From NCBI RefSeq assembly GCF_016906535.1, contig NC_057371.1, positions 1,922,001 to 1,986,000 on the forward strand: a stretch of 64,000 bases of DNA, read 5' to 3'. The translations under genes and the position numbers were made by a program. Shown in pieces: positions 1-11,120 of the stretch. The notes beneath the pieces are model-generated. The model was not told the origin of the DNA, ran no database searches, and was given only the letters and a program-made list of their open reading frames with translations. Position 1 is the stretch's first letter, and each line of letters opens with the position of its first letter. The DNA is from Rhizoctonia solani. Taxonomy: Eukaryota; Basidiomycota; Agaricomycetes; Cantharellales; Ceratobasidiaceae.

Positions 1-477
1 TTTTCGATCACGTGACCTCGGCGCTTATTATGCCGAGATGCCGCGCCAAGATGCCGTGCCAAGGGCGCTTAGGAGAAATCCACGCTTCTACGCAGCCCGC
101 AGCATGCTTCCTTTTTCCAACATGTACTTCTTTTCTCACGCGCACAGACCATGTAGATAGCGCACTTATGTCTATATATACAGCAGGGAAATTGCTTGGA
201 GATACCAAGTCGATTTTACCTCGTCTCTTACTCATTAGAGAAGGTAGCCAGCCAGCTAAGTAGCCGGCCCCTAGTAGTGTTAGTCACTCACCCCCTATCT
301 TCACCTATCACACCTCCCAGGCCCAAGGCCCCCACGCCGTAGTATAGAGTTAGCAGACCGCCTTAAGCGGTATTAGGATAGCCTTAGTTAGTTAGCTAGT
401 TTACATAAGCTTGTAGTAGTACGGCCTTAAGCGCCCGCCTCCACTAGCGCGTACCCACATTACAGTGGTGTACAACA
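1..477 (+). repeat. E1 5' LTR (left end cut by window)
   Basis: Matches 5673-6146 almost base for base. It contains an E-box (CACGTG, 9-14), a tandem 13-base repeat (AGATGCCGCGCCA then AGATGCCGTGCCA), a TATA box (TATATATA from 173) and the predicted transcript start near 207 (AAGTCGATTTTAC). The right edge is ...GTGTACAACA, the usual CA end. Confidence 0.95.
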
Positions 478-997
478 TTGTAAAATCGACTTTCTGTAGG
501 CTTGATCAACAAGGAGAAGACTCCCTGTACTAGCACGAGGGAAATCACGTGATTGGGGCTACTTTGCGGGATATAATAATCAAAAATCCCCCACCCCCAC
601 GTAGTACCAAATTGCTACAAGGCAGACAAGTTCTGATCCCCCGCATACCACGTGTTTCGCCGGAACACAGTAGTTAGCAACCTTAGTCAGCTGAAACACC
701 CGCTTGTAGAAAACCCGCTCATATCACGATCGCCAGATCTGTTGATTTGTTGTAGGGACTATTCAACGCTAGGTGCTTGACGCAAAGGTTTAGCATCCAC
801 ACACTACACAAAAACCGCTCATAAGTCCTGTATCAGGCACCCATTCCCCCACACCGTTTCCAATTATTCCATCCACACGCTCTGGCGTCCCCCACCCATA
901 CTCCCGTCCTACTAGCCGCGCCTCTCGACGTTCCATTCCAACCAATTCCCAACCGGCCTCTCGCAGCGCATCACCCACTTTGCAAGACTTGCCAAGG
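478..997 (+). promoter_or_regulatory. E1 primer-binding site and untranslated leader
   Basis: The PBS GTAAAATCGACTT lies at 480-492, two bases after the LTR. It is the exact reverse complement of AAGTCGATTTTAC at 207-219, the predicted first 13 bases of the element RNA. This matches the self-priming arrangement known for Tf1/sushi elements and not a tRNA primer. The rest is leader: a second CACGTG at 546-551 and no convincing ORF before the gag ATG at 998. Confidence 0.8.
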
Positions 998-2167
998 ATG
1001 GAACCAGAACCGTCCCCTTCCGCTCTCCTCGAGGCTATCACAGCCCTCACAGCCACCGTTGGGTCCCTACAGGACCAAATCCGAGCCCAGAGCCAACAAA
1101 TTATCGAACTCAGGGCCATATGCAAGGAGACCGCAGACCTCCTCGGGGACAAAGACCAAGGAGCAACCCAAGCTAAGCCTGGCCCAACAACTGGGCCTGT
1201 CACTCCTCCCACCCACTTGGGAGGAGAAGCCCACACTCCAGGCACGGTTAGGCCTGGGCTCAAAGCCCCATTCCGGCCTTCAAGAGGAACCGGGTTTGAC
1301 TCAGAGGAAGAGGAAGAGCCAAGGCGACCAAAAAAGGAGCCTCAGGGAACGCCTACAAGACACCTGGGATCCCTCACCCCCTTTGACGCAGGGTCCAGCG
1401 TAAAAAGGCCCAAAATGGACCTCCCCAACCCTTATAAGGGAGACACTAGGGGACGCAAAGCTACACAATGGCTGGATCGCATGCTGCTTTGGGTAGCCCT
1501 CCATTGCGATCAATTTGATGAAGAGGAACAAATGGTTGTATGGATCCTATATCATATGACTGATAAGGCTGCCGATTGGGCTCTCCCCATCATAGGGACA
1601 ATTATCAAGGGCGAGGGGAATCCTCCTACTACCATCACGGCCTTAACGGCCAAATTCAAGGAGGCGTTCGCAGACCCTGATGCCAAGAGGGCGGCTGCCA
1701 GAAAAATTGCCGCGCTAACTCAGACCACAACCACGGCTGAGTATGTCACCGAGTTCCAAAATCTGATGGCGGAACTTGACTGGAATGAGGAGGCGTACAT
1801 CGCCCAATTCACGCGCGGCCTCCAATGGAAGGTCAAGGAACTCCTGTCTACCAAAGACAATATCCCCGACGAGTTGGAGGCTATCTTTGCCGCCTCCATC
1901 AAAATTGACAACATCCGTCGAGAGAACGAGGAGAACCACCCAAAGAAGGTTCCAACCAAGGCCGCAACCACCACCACCACCACTAGGGTCCGCCTATCAG
2001 AAGACCCCAATTACGTCACACCGGAGGAACGGGACCGCCGCCGCGCATCAGGACTGTGCGTTAAATGCGGCCAAAAAGGGCATGGGATCAAGCAGTGCCC
2101 CAATGGTTGGAAAGCCACCCCCAAGGAGACCGCCAAGGTAGCCCAGGACGAGTCGGAAAAAGAATAA
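998..2167 (+). CDS. gag: E1 Gag (capsid and nucleocapsid)
   Basis: Gag of 389 residues forming the virus-like particle that packages element RNA. The start is the ATG beginning MEPEP; the frame is open further upstream, but only through a non-ATG codon. The N-terminal ~70 residues are a predicted coiled coil, followed by a Pro/Gly/Thr-rich linker, a retrotransposon capsid domain (from WLDRMLLW through ELDW), and a C-terminal CCHC zinc knuckle (CVKCGQKGHGIKQC) for RNA binding. The stop TAA is at 2165-2167, with pol overlapping in the -1 frame. E5 gag is closely similar. Intact, no internal stops. Confidence 0.93.
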   Translation: MEPEPSPSALLEAITALTATVGSLQDQIRAQSQQIIELRAICKETADLLGDKDQGATQAKPGPTTGPVTPPTHLGGEAHTPGTVRPGLKAPFRPSRGTGFDSEEEEEPRRPKKEPQGTPTRHLGSLTPFDAGSSVKRPKMDLPNPYKGDTRGRKATQWLDRMLLWVALHCDQFDEEEQMVVWILYHMTDKAADWALPIIGTIIKGEGNPPTTITALTAKFKEAFADPDAKRAAARKIAALTQTTTTAEYVTEFQNLMAELDWNEEAYIAQFTRGLQWKVKELLSTKDNIPDELEAIFAASIKIDNIRRENEENHPKKVPTKAATTTTTTRVRLSEDPNYVTPEERDRRRASGLCVKCGQKGHGIKQCPNGWKATPKETAKVAQDESEKE

Positions 2168-5100
2168 GGCCAAGGATTACCGTCAAACCCTTGGTCTCAA
2201 AATCAGAATCTCATGTATCTATCTTGGAGTTTGTAAACATTGCTATGGATTCAAATAAAAAACCACTCCTCTTTTTAGATATGATACTGCAAGACTCTCC
2301 AACGGAATCTATAAAAACCCTGGTTGACTCAGGAGCCACTTCAAACTTTATATCCCCCACCCTAGTTGAAAAATTGAAAATCCCAAAAACCCTACTCAAA
2401 AATCCACGAGTAGTGAGAATGCTAGATGGTACCATTTCCCAGACTGGTCGCATATGGCACCAGGTACAACTTGCGGTTTTGGTCAATGACCACCCCCACA
2501 CCATTCCTTTCTTGGTATGCCCTATAGGCAACACCCCGGCAATCCTTGGCATGACTTGGCTAACAGCAGAATCTCCCTTAATCAACTGGCAACAGGGCTT
2601 AGTCACCTTCCCTGAGCAAGTCCAGATTGCATCCAAAGAAGAGGCCGATTCAGATTCCCTTGCAGACCTACCCACGGAGTACCACGAATTTTCCAGAGTA
2701 TTTGGCGAAGAGGAATTTAAGGTTCTTCCCCCCCACAGGGAATATGACATTGCCATTGACCTACTTCCCAATGCCAAACTATCACCTGGACCTATTTACG
2801 GCATGACTGATGCAGAATCAAAGGCGCTAAAACAACACATTGACGAGGAATTGGCAACAGGCAAAATCCGCCCTAGTACCTCCTCGGCAGGCGCTCCGGT
2901 CATGTTTGTAAAAAAGGCAGATGGCTCCCTCAGATTGGTTGTCGATTACAGGAAGTTGAACGAGGTTACCCACAAAAACGTCTATCCCCTACCAAGACAG
3001 GATGACCTCATGGCAAAACTCAGGCACGCTAAGATCTTCACCAAGTTGGACCTATGTTGGGGCTACAACAATGTACGCATCAAGGAAGGAGATGAGTGGA
3101 AGACGGCCTTCAGAACCAAATACAGCCTCTTTGAATACCTAGTCATGCCATTCGGCCTCACCAATGCCCCTGCAGCGTTCCAACATTTTATGAACGATCT
3201 ATTCAGGGACCTGATTGACGTAACCGTGGTAATCTACCTAGATGACATCCTCATCTTCTCGGAGAAAACCAAAGACCATCCGGCCCATGTCAGAGAAGTA
3301 CTATCCCGTCTCATGAAGAACCAACTGTTCTGCAAGTTGTCGAAATGCCACTTCCACGTGACCACCGTAGATTACCTTGGTATTGTCATCTCCCCGGACG
3401 GATTCTCAATGGACCAAAAGAAGATTGAGGCTGTCACCTCTTGGCCCACGCCCAGAACGGTTAAACAGGTTCAGGCCTTCCTAGGATTTGTGAATTACCT
3501 CAGACGTTTCATCCCCAGTTTCAGCTTGGTTGCACGCCCCCTCCACAACCTCACCAAAAAGGAAACCCCTTGGTCATGGGGTAACCTAGAGGAAGAAGCG
3601 TTCCAGGAGTTGAAGTCCCTTGTTACCCGGTCGCCTGTTCTCATTCATTCTAACCCGGACCTCCCGTACTACCTTGAAACAGACGCATTGGGAGTAGCCA
3701 TGGGAGCCATACTCAGCCAACAAGGTCCGGATAATTGGCTGCATCCCATTGCCTACATGTCAAAATCCTTCTCAGGAGCCAAAGCAAATTACAACACCCA
3801 TGACAAAGAGCTCCTGGCAATTATCAAGGCATTAGAGGAATGGCAAATTTTCCTAGAGGCAACGGACAGACCGATCCAGGTTTTCACAGATCATAGAAAC
3901 CTGGAATATTGGATGCAGGCACGGACTTTTAACAGAAGGCACGCGCGCTGGCGGATCTTCCTGAGCGATTTCAACTTTGAAATCCACTATCGCCCAGGGA
4001 AACAATCAGGAAAACCGGATGCTCTCTCCAGAAGATCGGATTACACCAATATGACACCAGAGCCCAAAGTCATGTTGCCCGCAGAAGTCTTTGCCAACAC
4101 GTCAGAAGAAGAACTGGAAATTGTCACAGAGATCCGCGCCAAGCTTAGGGAGGACCCATCCCTTGATCCTATCATCCAATTCCTCACAGAAGATGCGGAC
4201 AACGCTCCCCCTTCAATTCGTAAGGCATACAGAGATTATGACTGGGAAGAAGACCTCCTCTGGTACCGCGGTAAACTAGTTGTCCCAGACTCGGAAACCC
4301 TGAAGGAACAACTACTCAGGGAGTTCCACGACTCTCCCCTGGCAGGGCACCCTGGACAGCAAAGAACCCTGGAGCTCCTAAGTCGCAACTACTGGTGGCC
4401 GGGTATGAAGTCATCTGCCAAGGAATGGGTAGAATGTTGTCCTACCTGTCAAGCCAATCGCCGCGCTCACGCCCCTGTCATTACCCTAAAACCCTTAGAA
4501 GTCCCCCTTTCCTGTTCCACACAATTTCCTATGACTTCATCACAGGATTTCCCAAGTCTAATGGGCACGACGCAATCTTGGTAGTAATTGACTCTTTTTC
4601 CAAGTTTGGACATTTCATCCCAACTTCCAAAAAAGTCACCGCAAAAGGTCTTGCTGACCTGTTCATTGCTCACGTCTGGAAACTCCATGGATTACCTGTC
4701 AAAACCATTTCAGATCAGGGAACTACCTTCACAGGAAAATTCTTGAGGGCATTATATCAACGACTTGGGGTCAAACCAGCATTTTCCTTGGCTTACCACC
4801 CAGAATCAGACGGACAAACGGAAAGGGTCAACCAGTTTATCAAGTTCTACCTGCGATCTTACGTTGCAGCCGACCATTCTGATTGGGCCGCGTGGTTACC
4901 ATTGGCAGAATATGCATACAACAATGCCAAACATGCAGCAACCGGGAAATCACCATTTGAGCTGGTCTATGGACAAAACCCAGTCATGAACCCGTCCAAC
5001 GTACCAGCCAACATTCCAGAAGCAGACGCAGTAGCGGATACACTAGCCCGGGAGTGGAAAGAAGCGGAATCAGCCCTCCGAATGAGTAAGGAACGTATGG

Positions 5101-5576
5101 CCAGGAGTCAAGGAGTAACACCAGAGTTTTCAATAGGCAAAAAAGTCTGGCTGGATGGAAGGAACGTGGACCTTAGGACCAATTCAAATAAGCTGGACCC
5201 AAAACGCCTTGGTCCTTTCAGGGTCATAGAAAAAATCTCCAGCCACGCCTACCGCCTAGAACTACCGGAGACTCTAAAAATCCACAACGTCTTCTATGTT
5301 GGGCTACTATCAAAAAGCCACGAGTCACCCAGCCAGCCATTCCCAGAACAACCCCCTCCTGAAACAATAGAAGGGGAAGAAGAATATGAAGTAGAACAGA
5401 TCATTGATTCAAAACGTCAACGGGGTAAATGGTTCTATTTGATAAAATGGAAGGGATACGGCCCAGAGGACAATTCCTGGGAACCAGAAGAACTGCTGGA
5501 ACACAGCCAAGAAGAGATCAAGCGCTTTAATCAAGCTAGACTCAGAAAGGCTCGTGACGCCGCCAAGAGCCTTTAA
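2156..5576 (+). pseudogene. pol: E1 Pol (protease-RT-RNase H-integrase-chromodomain), one frameshift
   Basis: Read in the -1 frame relative to gag. In order: aspartic protease (DSGATSNF), reverse transcriptase with intact YLDD, RNase H (ETDALGVAMGA), HHCC zinc domain (HPGQ...CCPTCQ), integrase core (D in YDFITGFP, D in ISDQGTTF, then E), and a C-terminal chromodomain (EYEVEQIIDSK...WKGYGPEDNSWEP). The frame changes near 4505 inside a C run where E5 has the extra coding sequence, so RT and integrase are no longer joined. One residue before RT motif A is Cys where E5 has Arg (DLCWGY versus DLRWGY). Stop TAA at 5574-5576 lies against the polypurine tract. The C-run break could be a sequencing error. 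Confidence 0.9.
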
Positions 5577-5587
5577 GGGGGGGGCAA
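5575..5587 (+). other. E1 polypurine tract
   Basis: A-A-G8-C-A-A immediately before the 3' LTR. It overlaps the pol stop codon and would prime plus-strand DNA synthesis. The same G-rich tract precedes the 3' LTRs of E3, E4, E5 and E6. Confidence 0.8.
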
Positions 5588-6146
5588 TGTTATAACCTCC
5601 TTACATATACCTTTAGAATCGCCTGATTTTTCTATTATTTTTACTATTTTTTACGGACTCTATATCTTTTGTTTTTCGATCACGTGACCTTGGCGCTTAT
5701 TATGCCGAGATGCCGCGCCAAGATGCCGTGCCAAGGGCGCTTAGGAGAAATCCACGCTTCTACGCAGCCCGCAGCATGCTTCCTTTTTCCAACATGTACT
5801 TCTTTTCTCACGCGCACAGACCATGTAGATAGCGCACTTATGTCTATATATACAGCAGGGAAATTGCTTGGAGATACCAAGTCGATTTTACCTCGTCTCT
5901 TACTCATTAGAGAAGGTAGCCAGCCAGCTAAGTAGCCGGCCCCTAGTAGTGTTAGTCACTCACCCCCTATCTTCACCTATCACACCTCCCAGGCCCAAGG
6001 CCCCCACGCCGTAGTATAGAGTTAGCAGACCGCCTTAAGCGGTATTAGGATAGCCTTAGTTAGTTAGCTAGTTTACATAAGCTTGTAGTACGGCCTTAAG
6101 CGCCCGCCTCCACTAGCGCGTACCCACATTACAGTGGTGTACAACA
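5588..6146 (+). repeat. E1 3' LTR
   Basis: 559 bp, TGTTATAACC...GTGTACAACA. Full-length reference for this LTR family, with E-box at 5681-5686, TATA box and R start AAGTCGATTTTAC near 5879. Followed directly by E2 coding sequence. Confidence 0.95.
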
Positions 6147-8737
6147 TATCCCCTACCCTTGCCACAGAATCTCATTGAGAAATTACAAGGTGCTAAGATC
6201 TTTAGCAAATTTGATCTTAGGGCAGGATATAACCTAGTCCAAATTAAAGAAGGCAACAAATGGAAAACCGCTTTCAAGACAAAATATGGACTATTTGAAT
6301 ACTTGGTCATGCCGTTTGGACTGACAAATGCACCGGCAGCTTTTCAAGATATGATGAATGAAATATTCCGAGACCTATTGGATGTTTATGTCATCATTTA
6401 TTTGGACGATATTCTGGTCTTCTCTTTGAACGAAAAGGATCACGAAACTCATGTGCGAGAAGTACTCAAGAGGTTACAGGACAATGATCTGTTTTGCAAT
6501 ATTGAAAAATGCCATTTCCATGTCAAGAAGATTGACTATTTAGGGTTCATCATATCTGAATTTGGTATAGAAGTTGATCAATCCAAAGTCATGGATGCAA
6601 TGAATTGGTCAACACCTAAGAATGTCAAAAACATCCAAGAGTTCTTAGGATTTGTGAACTTTTATAGACAATTTATCCCCAATTTTGGCAACATGGCACA
6701 ACCCTTGTATAACTTGCTCAAGAAAGACAGTCAATGGAAATGGGAACAAGCGGAACAACAATCTTTTAATGGTCTAAAAGAATGCCTTACATCAGCTCCC
6801 CTCCTCTTACAGCCGGATACAACAAAACAATTCTATGTGGAATGCAACGCTTCTGATTACGCAACAGGAGCCATATTATCCCAACGCAATCCTGAAGGAA
6901 AGATGGCCCCTGTGGCATATTTGTCAAAATCCTTGTCACCGGCTGAAAAGAACTACAATATTTTTGACAAGGAATTACTAGCGGTCATTAGGGCATTTAA
7001 GGAGTGGCGCCATTTACTAGAAGGATCAGAGTTACCAGTCCAAGTTCTAACAGATCATAAGAATTTGGAGTATTTTTCCATGTCACAATCCCTGAACAAG
7101 CGTCAAATTCGATGGGCAAATTTCCTAGTAGACTACAACTTCCAAATCATCTATAGGCCAGGAGCACAAAACAAGAAGGCGGATATCCTTTCAAGACGTT
7201 ACGATTTGGTACCCCTTGAAGGGGGGTAGAGAACCAGGTTCTCCTGAAACCGGAACTCTTTATTTCATCAATCACCCCAGATCAAGAAATCAACAACTTA
7301 ATTGGCAAAGCAATCTATGAGGATGAGCGTCTTAAAGAGATCTTGTACAAGCTCCAGAACAAGAATAAAGTAGTTGACTGGGAGTTAAAAGAGGGATTAC
7401 TATGGTTTCAAGGGAAAATATTTGTACCTAAGGATGATACTATCAGGAACCTTATTCTAGAGTCCAGACATGACGCTTTAGCAGCAGGACATCCAGGACA
7501 AGCCAGAACATTAGAGCTGATCTCCCGAAATTATTACTGGCCTTCCCTGAAGAAATTTGTCAACTCTTATGTCAGCCATTGTGAAACCTGCATTTGGTCC
7601 AAACCTACAAATCAAGTACCTATAGGTCTATTAAAACCATTACAAATTCCTGAACGCCCTTGGGAAGATATAGCATACGATATGATTGTAGGATTACCAG
7701 TATCAGAAGGGTTTGACGCTATCCTCACTGTCATTGACCGGTTCTCAAAAATGGTACATTTCATTCCCACGCAATCCACGGCATCTGCTATCGACATTGC
7801 CAATTTGTTCATCACATACGTATGGAAATTACACGGTCTACCTAGGAGTACAGTCTCAGATAGAGGTCCCACTTTTAATGCCAAGTTCATTTGTCACTTA
7901 TATAAAAGGTTGGACATCAAGCCCACATACTCTACAGCCTACCATCCTCAAACAGATGGTCAAACAGAACGAATACAACAAGAGGCCAAGATCTTTATAC
8001 GTATGTTTGGGAATCATTGTCAATCAGACTGGGTATCACTATTGCCATTGGCCAAATTTGCCTTGAACAATTTGAAACAGACTTCCACAGGCAAATCCCC
8101 TTTCCAAATATGTTACGGCTATAATCCAAGATTTACAGTTGGTCAAAAGTCAGACGAGTCAGTCCCTAACGCAGACGAACATGCAGAATTCTTAGAAAAG
8201 GGCTATGATGAAGTCAAGGCAACGTTATCCATATCCCAAGAAAGGATGAAACACTTCTATGATCAACGTCACAGAGAAGAAGAAGAAATTCAAGTAGGGA
8301 ACAAAGTTTGGCTAAGTCATCAGAATATATCCACCGATAGACCATCCATCAAGCTTAGCCACAAAAAGCTAGGTCCCTACTTGGTAATTGAAAAAATTGG
8401 ATCGCATGCGTATAAATTACAACTACCTCATACCATGCGCATACATCCAGTCTTTCACATTAATCTTCTGACAAAATTCCATCCTGACCCTCATGGACGC
8501 GACCCTCCTCAACCTGCACCTATTATTACAGAAGAAGGTGAGGAAGAATATGAAGTTGAAAGAATCCTGGACAGCAAATGGAAAGGGCGTGGCAAATCAA
8601 AGAAACTCTGGTATTTAGTCAAGTGGAAAGGATACAACAAAGGAAGTAACTCGTGGGAACCGGTGGATAATGTGGGTAACGCTCAAGAAGCCATAGAAGA
8701 ATTCCACATGGAACACCCTGATGCAGTTGGAGCTTGA
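6147..8737 (+). pseudogene. pol: E2 Pol fragment (RT-RNase H-integrase-chromodomain), frameshifted
   Basis: Starts mid-RT because of the E1 insertion. RT active site YLDD, RNase H (ECNASDYATGAIL), integrase zinc domain (HPGQARTLEL...CETC), integrase core (YDMIVGLP; SDRGPTF; E) and C-terminal chromodomain (EYEVERILDSK...WKGYNKGSNSWEP) are readable. The RT/RNase H frame ends at a TAG at 7227-7229 in a run of six G. The next frame is open from about 7220 through the integrase, so one missing G explains the break. Stop TGA at 8735-8737. Confidence 0.88.
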
Positions 8738-8748
8738 AGAGGGGGTAA

Positions 8749-9195
8749 TGTCATGACCTTCATGGGCATGACATGATTTTTTTACTATTTTCTACCTTTT
8801 TTCCGAGATAGTTTCCTTTTTTGGTATATATTTATGACTCATCAAGATCACGTGACATATTTGATATATGATGTGAAATTGTAAATGACTCACTGTGTTG
8901 TATTGTTGTTTTTGATGTGGCTCTTCTCATGTATTTAAACAAGGTCAAGTCGCCGCTAAAACAGCAAGACTTGACCTCTTTGTCAATTCATCCTAAGCTT
9001 ACCCTTACCCATTGCCCAGGCCCCTAGTTGGCCATAAGTGCACTTTACTATAAACCCTTAACCCAGGCCTCGTTGCCCTCTACCCATACCATACCCCTTG
9101 GGCCTTTGTCGCCCCTCTTTGTTTCATAGTCCATTGGTGATAGGGCCACGGACTTTAAACCTACTTGTATCATAGGTCCGAGCTTAGTCGTGACA
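8749..9195 (+). repeat. E2 3' LTR
   Basis: 447 bp, TGTCATGACC...TAGTCGTGACA. Preceded by the purine tract GAGGGGGTAA. Contains an ATCACGTGAC E-box near 8845, a TATA-like TATTTAAA at 8932 and the palindrome GGTCAAGTC/GACTTGACC (8943-8951 and 8968-8976) across the predicted transcript start. Confidence 0.85.
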
Positions 9196-9350
9196 CTATC
9201 TTTATAGCATAGTGCACACTTACTGTATTGGTCTTGTCCAACCCCTTATCTGGCAGTTGCCTTGAGCTCTGTTAGATCCTACTAGCTGATAAGTCCTATA
9301 TTAGGCAATAGCTTGTTAGGTTTACCCTGTGGTAGTTGTTGGCTCTGACA
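9196..9350 (+). repeat. E3 5' LTR, right-hand 155 bp
   Basis: Same sequence and length as 15054-15208, ending GGCTCTGACA. Its left edge is the E2 insertion junction. Confidence 0.92.
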
Positions 9351-9782
9351 TTAGGTCGAGTTCTTCATCACCAACCCTTGTGGACAACTAGGGTGTTAGT
9401 ACTGGCACAACCCATCAAGAACCAGTGATCCAGCATAGCCAGATAATAGTCAAAACTGGTGATTGTTGCACTAGGGGGTTATTGTTACACGGCTAGCATT
9501 GCAAACGTCCACCCAAAAGTCTGCCACAACTTCTTCTGCGTCACAGACAGTCAAAAACCCGCTTGTGCAAAACCTGCTACTGTATCACGCCCATCCAAGG
9601 CTTGTTGATCAGTTGTAAGGAGCATTCAATGCTAGGTATTGAGACAGTGATTAGCATAAAGAATAAACTGTGAGCTTAGTGGGGCCAAACATCTAGCCTC
9701 CCCTTATTCCTAAACTAGTAGTGAAGTTGCCTTATTTAGCAAGGACGCTACTTAGTATCTATCATATCCATCCTTCTCCACC
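9351..9782 (+). promoter_or_regulatory. E3 primer-binding site and leader
   Basis: The PBS AGGTCGAGTTCT (9353-9364) starts two bases after the LTR. It pairs with AGAACTTGACCT (14951-14962 in the 3' LTR), the predicted start of the transcript, over 12 positions with one G-U pair. The remainder is non-coding leader up to the gag ATG; I see no other feature. Confidence 0.7.
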
Positions 9783-11120
9783 ATGTCTACCCAACCTTCC
9801 ACCTATGTGCATGCTGACCCCAATGCGCTGTCAGTCCCCACCAATATCCAGGAGATACCTGCGTGGGCCCAGGAGATCAAAAACCTCCTCCTGGCTATGA
9901 ACCAAAATCTATCCTTGGTCATAGGACAAGCGGCTGCCCACCATACAGACATCGGCACCACTCAGGCTACCCTCAACAACCATGATAGTAGCATCACCAA
10001 CCTTGACGCCCTCATTGTTAAACTAGGGGCTGATATTGCCAAAATTGGCACCGCTGCTGCTTCTGGTTCCTCCCTTGCCTTGGCTACCAAGGCTCCTAAA
10101 CTTGCAATGCCAGACAAATTTGATGGGTCAGACAAAAATAAGGCAATCTCTTTCAGAGTTGCTGTTTCTCATTATCTGAGGATCTCATATCCTGGCTCAA
10201 CGGTGGATGAGCAAATTGCCTTCATTATCTCCTGCCTGGATGGCAAGGCCCATGAGTGGCTTGAGCCCTACCTGGAAGAGGACGTTGTTAAAGGGAACCC
10301 TGTTTCTTGGCTCCACAATCTGGATGCCTTCTGGCTGCAATTCAATGCATGCTGGAATGTCCAAAATAGGACAGAGAACTTCCGCGCCAAGTTGCGCACC
10401 CTCAAACAAACCAAGGGAGTCCAAGATTATTACAAGGACTTCCAGACCTATTCTCAAGGTCTTGGTTACAACGACCCCTCTCTCAGGGATATGTTCTATG
10501 ATGGCTTATCCCACAAAATTAAGGAAACTCTCATGGTTCAAGATTATGACCATGCAGATGCCTCTGTAACTCTTGCAACTCTTGCAGAGAAGGCCCTTAA
10601 AGTGGATCAACGCCTAGAGCAGTTTGCAGCCCAGCACAAGGGTTCCTCCTCCTCTTCAAACCAATCTGGAAGCAAATCCAGCACCTCTACGTCAGCAGCA
10701 GCCCAGGGAGCGCCCAGGGATAAACTGTCTGTTGGGGAACAGGTGTATGCAATTGTGGATGGAAAGGCCAAGAAGGGGGTCCTCCAAAAAATTGGCCAGA
10801 ATGCCAAAGGGATTGCAGTTCCAATTGTTAAGTGGAATGATGGCACCACCATGGACGTTACCTTCAAAACTATCAAGAAGGATAACCACCCAGTCACTGC
10901 CACCTCCACTCCTGCTCCCAAGGCTTCCTCCTCCTCCTCCTTGCGCAATTCTGGTCCTTCCCCTATGGACTTAGACTCTGCCTCTTCAAAAGGCAAAAAA
11001 CCCATTATATGCGCAACATGTGGAGGAAGGGGACACTACGCCAATCAATGCCCCTCCAAATCCTACTCTGGCCATGAGGCCCATATCTCTGAGGATGAGT
11101 TGGAAAATGGGGACCTCTGA
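9783..11120 (+). CDS. gag: E3 Gag
   Basis: 445 residues, starting at an ATG in favourable context (CCACCATGT). Order: N-terminal helical region, capsid domain (from KFDGSDKNKAI through the LKTLKQTKG-like segment), Ser-rich linker, a basic beta-rich stretch (about residues 315-360), and one CCHC zinc knuckle (CATCGGRGHYANQC). Stop TGA at 11118-11120. Pol follows in the -1 frame with only ~20 bases of overlap. Gag is uninterrupted although pol is broken. Confidence 0.92.
   Translation: MSTQPSTYVHADPNALSVPTNIQEIPAWAQEIKNLLLAMNQNLSLVIGQAAAHHTDIGTTQATLNNHDSSITNLDALIVKLGADIAKIGTAAASGSSLALATKAPKLAMPDKFDGSDKNKAISFRVAVSHYLRISYPGSTVDEQIAFIISCLDGKAHEWLEPYLEEDVVKGNPVSWLHNLDAFWLQFNACWNVQNRTENFRAKLRTLKQTKGVQDYYKDFQTYSQGLGYNDPSLRDMFYDGLSHKIKETLMVQDYDHADASVTLATLAEKALKVDQRLEQFAAQHKGSSSSSNQSGSKSSTSTSAAAQGAPRDKLSVGEQVYAIVDGKAKKGVLQKIGQNAKGIAVPIVKWNDGTTMDVTFKTIKKDNHPVTATSTPAPKASSSSSLRNSGPSPMDLDSASSKGKKPIICATCGGRGHYANQCPSKSYSGHEAHISEDELENGDL

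Larger units (their letters stand above)
1..6146 (+). mobile_element. E1: chromodomain Ty3/gypsy retrotransposon, near complete
   Basis: LTR - self-complementary PBS - gag - pol - polypurine tract - LTR, with only the first ~80 bases of the 5' LTR outside the window. In the 477 overlapping bases the two LTRs differ by one substitution (C at 19, T at the matching 3' position) and one 3-base indel, so insertion is recent. The right end abuts E2 RT sequence at 6147 (TATCC), which should be one copy of the target duplication; the other copy lies upstream of the window. Gag is intact, but pol has one frameshift near 4505, so this copy is probably non-autonomous. It belongs to the same family as E4 and E5. 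Confidence 0.95.
6147..9195 (+). mobile_element. E2: chromodomain Ty3/gypsy element, 3' part
   Basis: From the middle of RT (codons for YPLPLPQN, where E1 interrupts it) to the end of its 3' LTR. The 5' LTR, gag, protease and start of RT should lie to the left of the window beyond E1. Its 3' LTR ends at 9195 and is followed by CTATC, an internal position of the E3 LTR, so E2 landed inside the E3 5' LTR. E2 is a different family from E1: the LTR is unrelated and the protein is closer to E3. Confidence 0.92.

Noticed and set aside
12..263. 83-88 codon ORF beginning MPRCRAKMPCQG in the E1 LTR, repeated at 5669-5935 and on the minus strand at 17581 and 37072
   Set aside because: It recurs only because the LTR recurs. 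It spans TATA box and R start, and the reading frame differs between copies.
478..495. Conventional tRNA primer-binding site
   Set aside because: No TGG start complementary to a tRNA CCA end; the sequence instead pairs with the element's own RNA start.
1059..1403. Second-frame ORF inside gag (KPTLQARLG...), also visible in E4 and E5
   Set aside because: Out-of-frame translation of the Pro-rich gag linker. Its survival in several copies follows from gag similarity; in E4 it appears joined to gag only because of a frameshift.
2211..2777. Long antisense ORFs opposite pol (also 11587-11982, 23690-24010 and others)
   Set aside because: Shadows of the pol reading frame; no domains and no independent start context.
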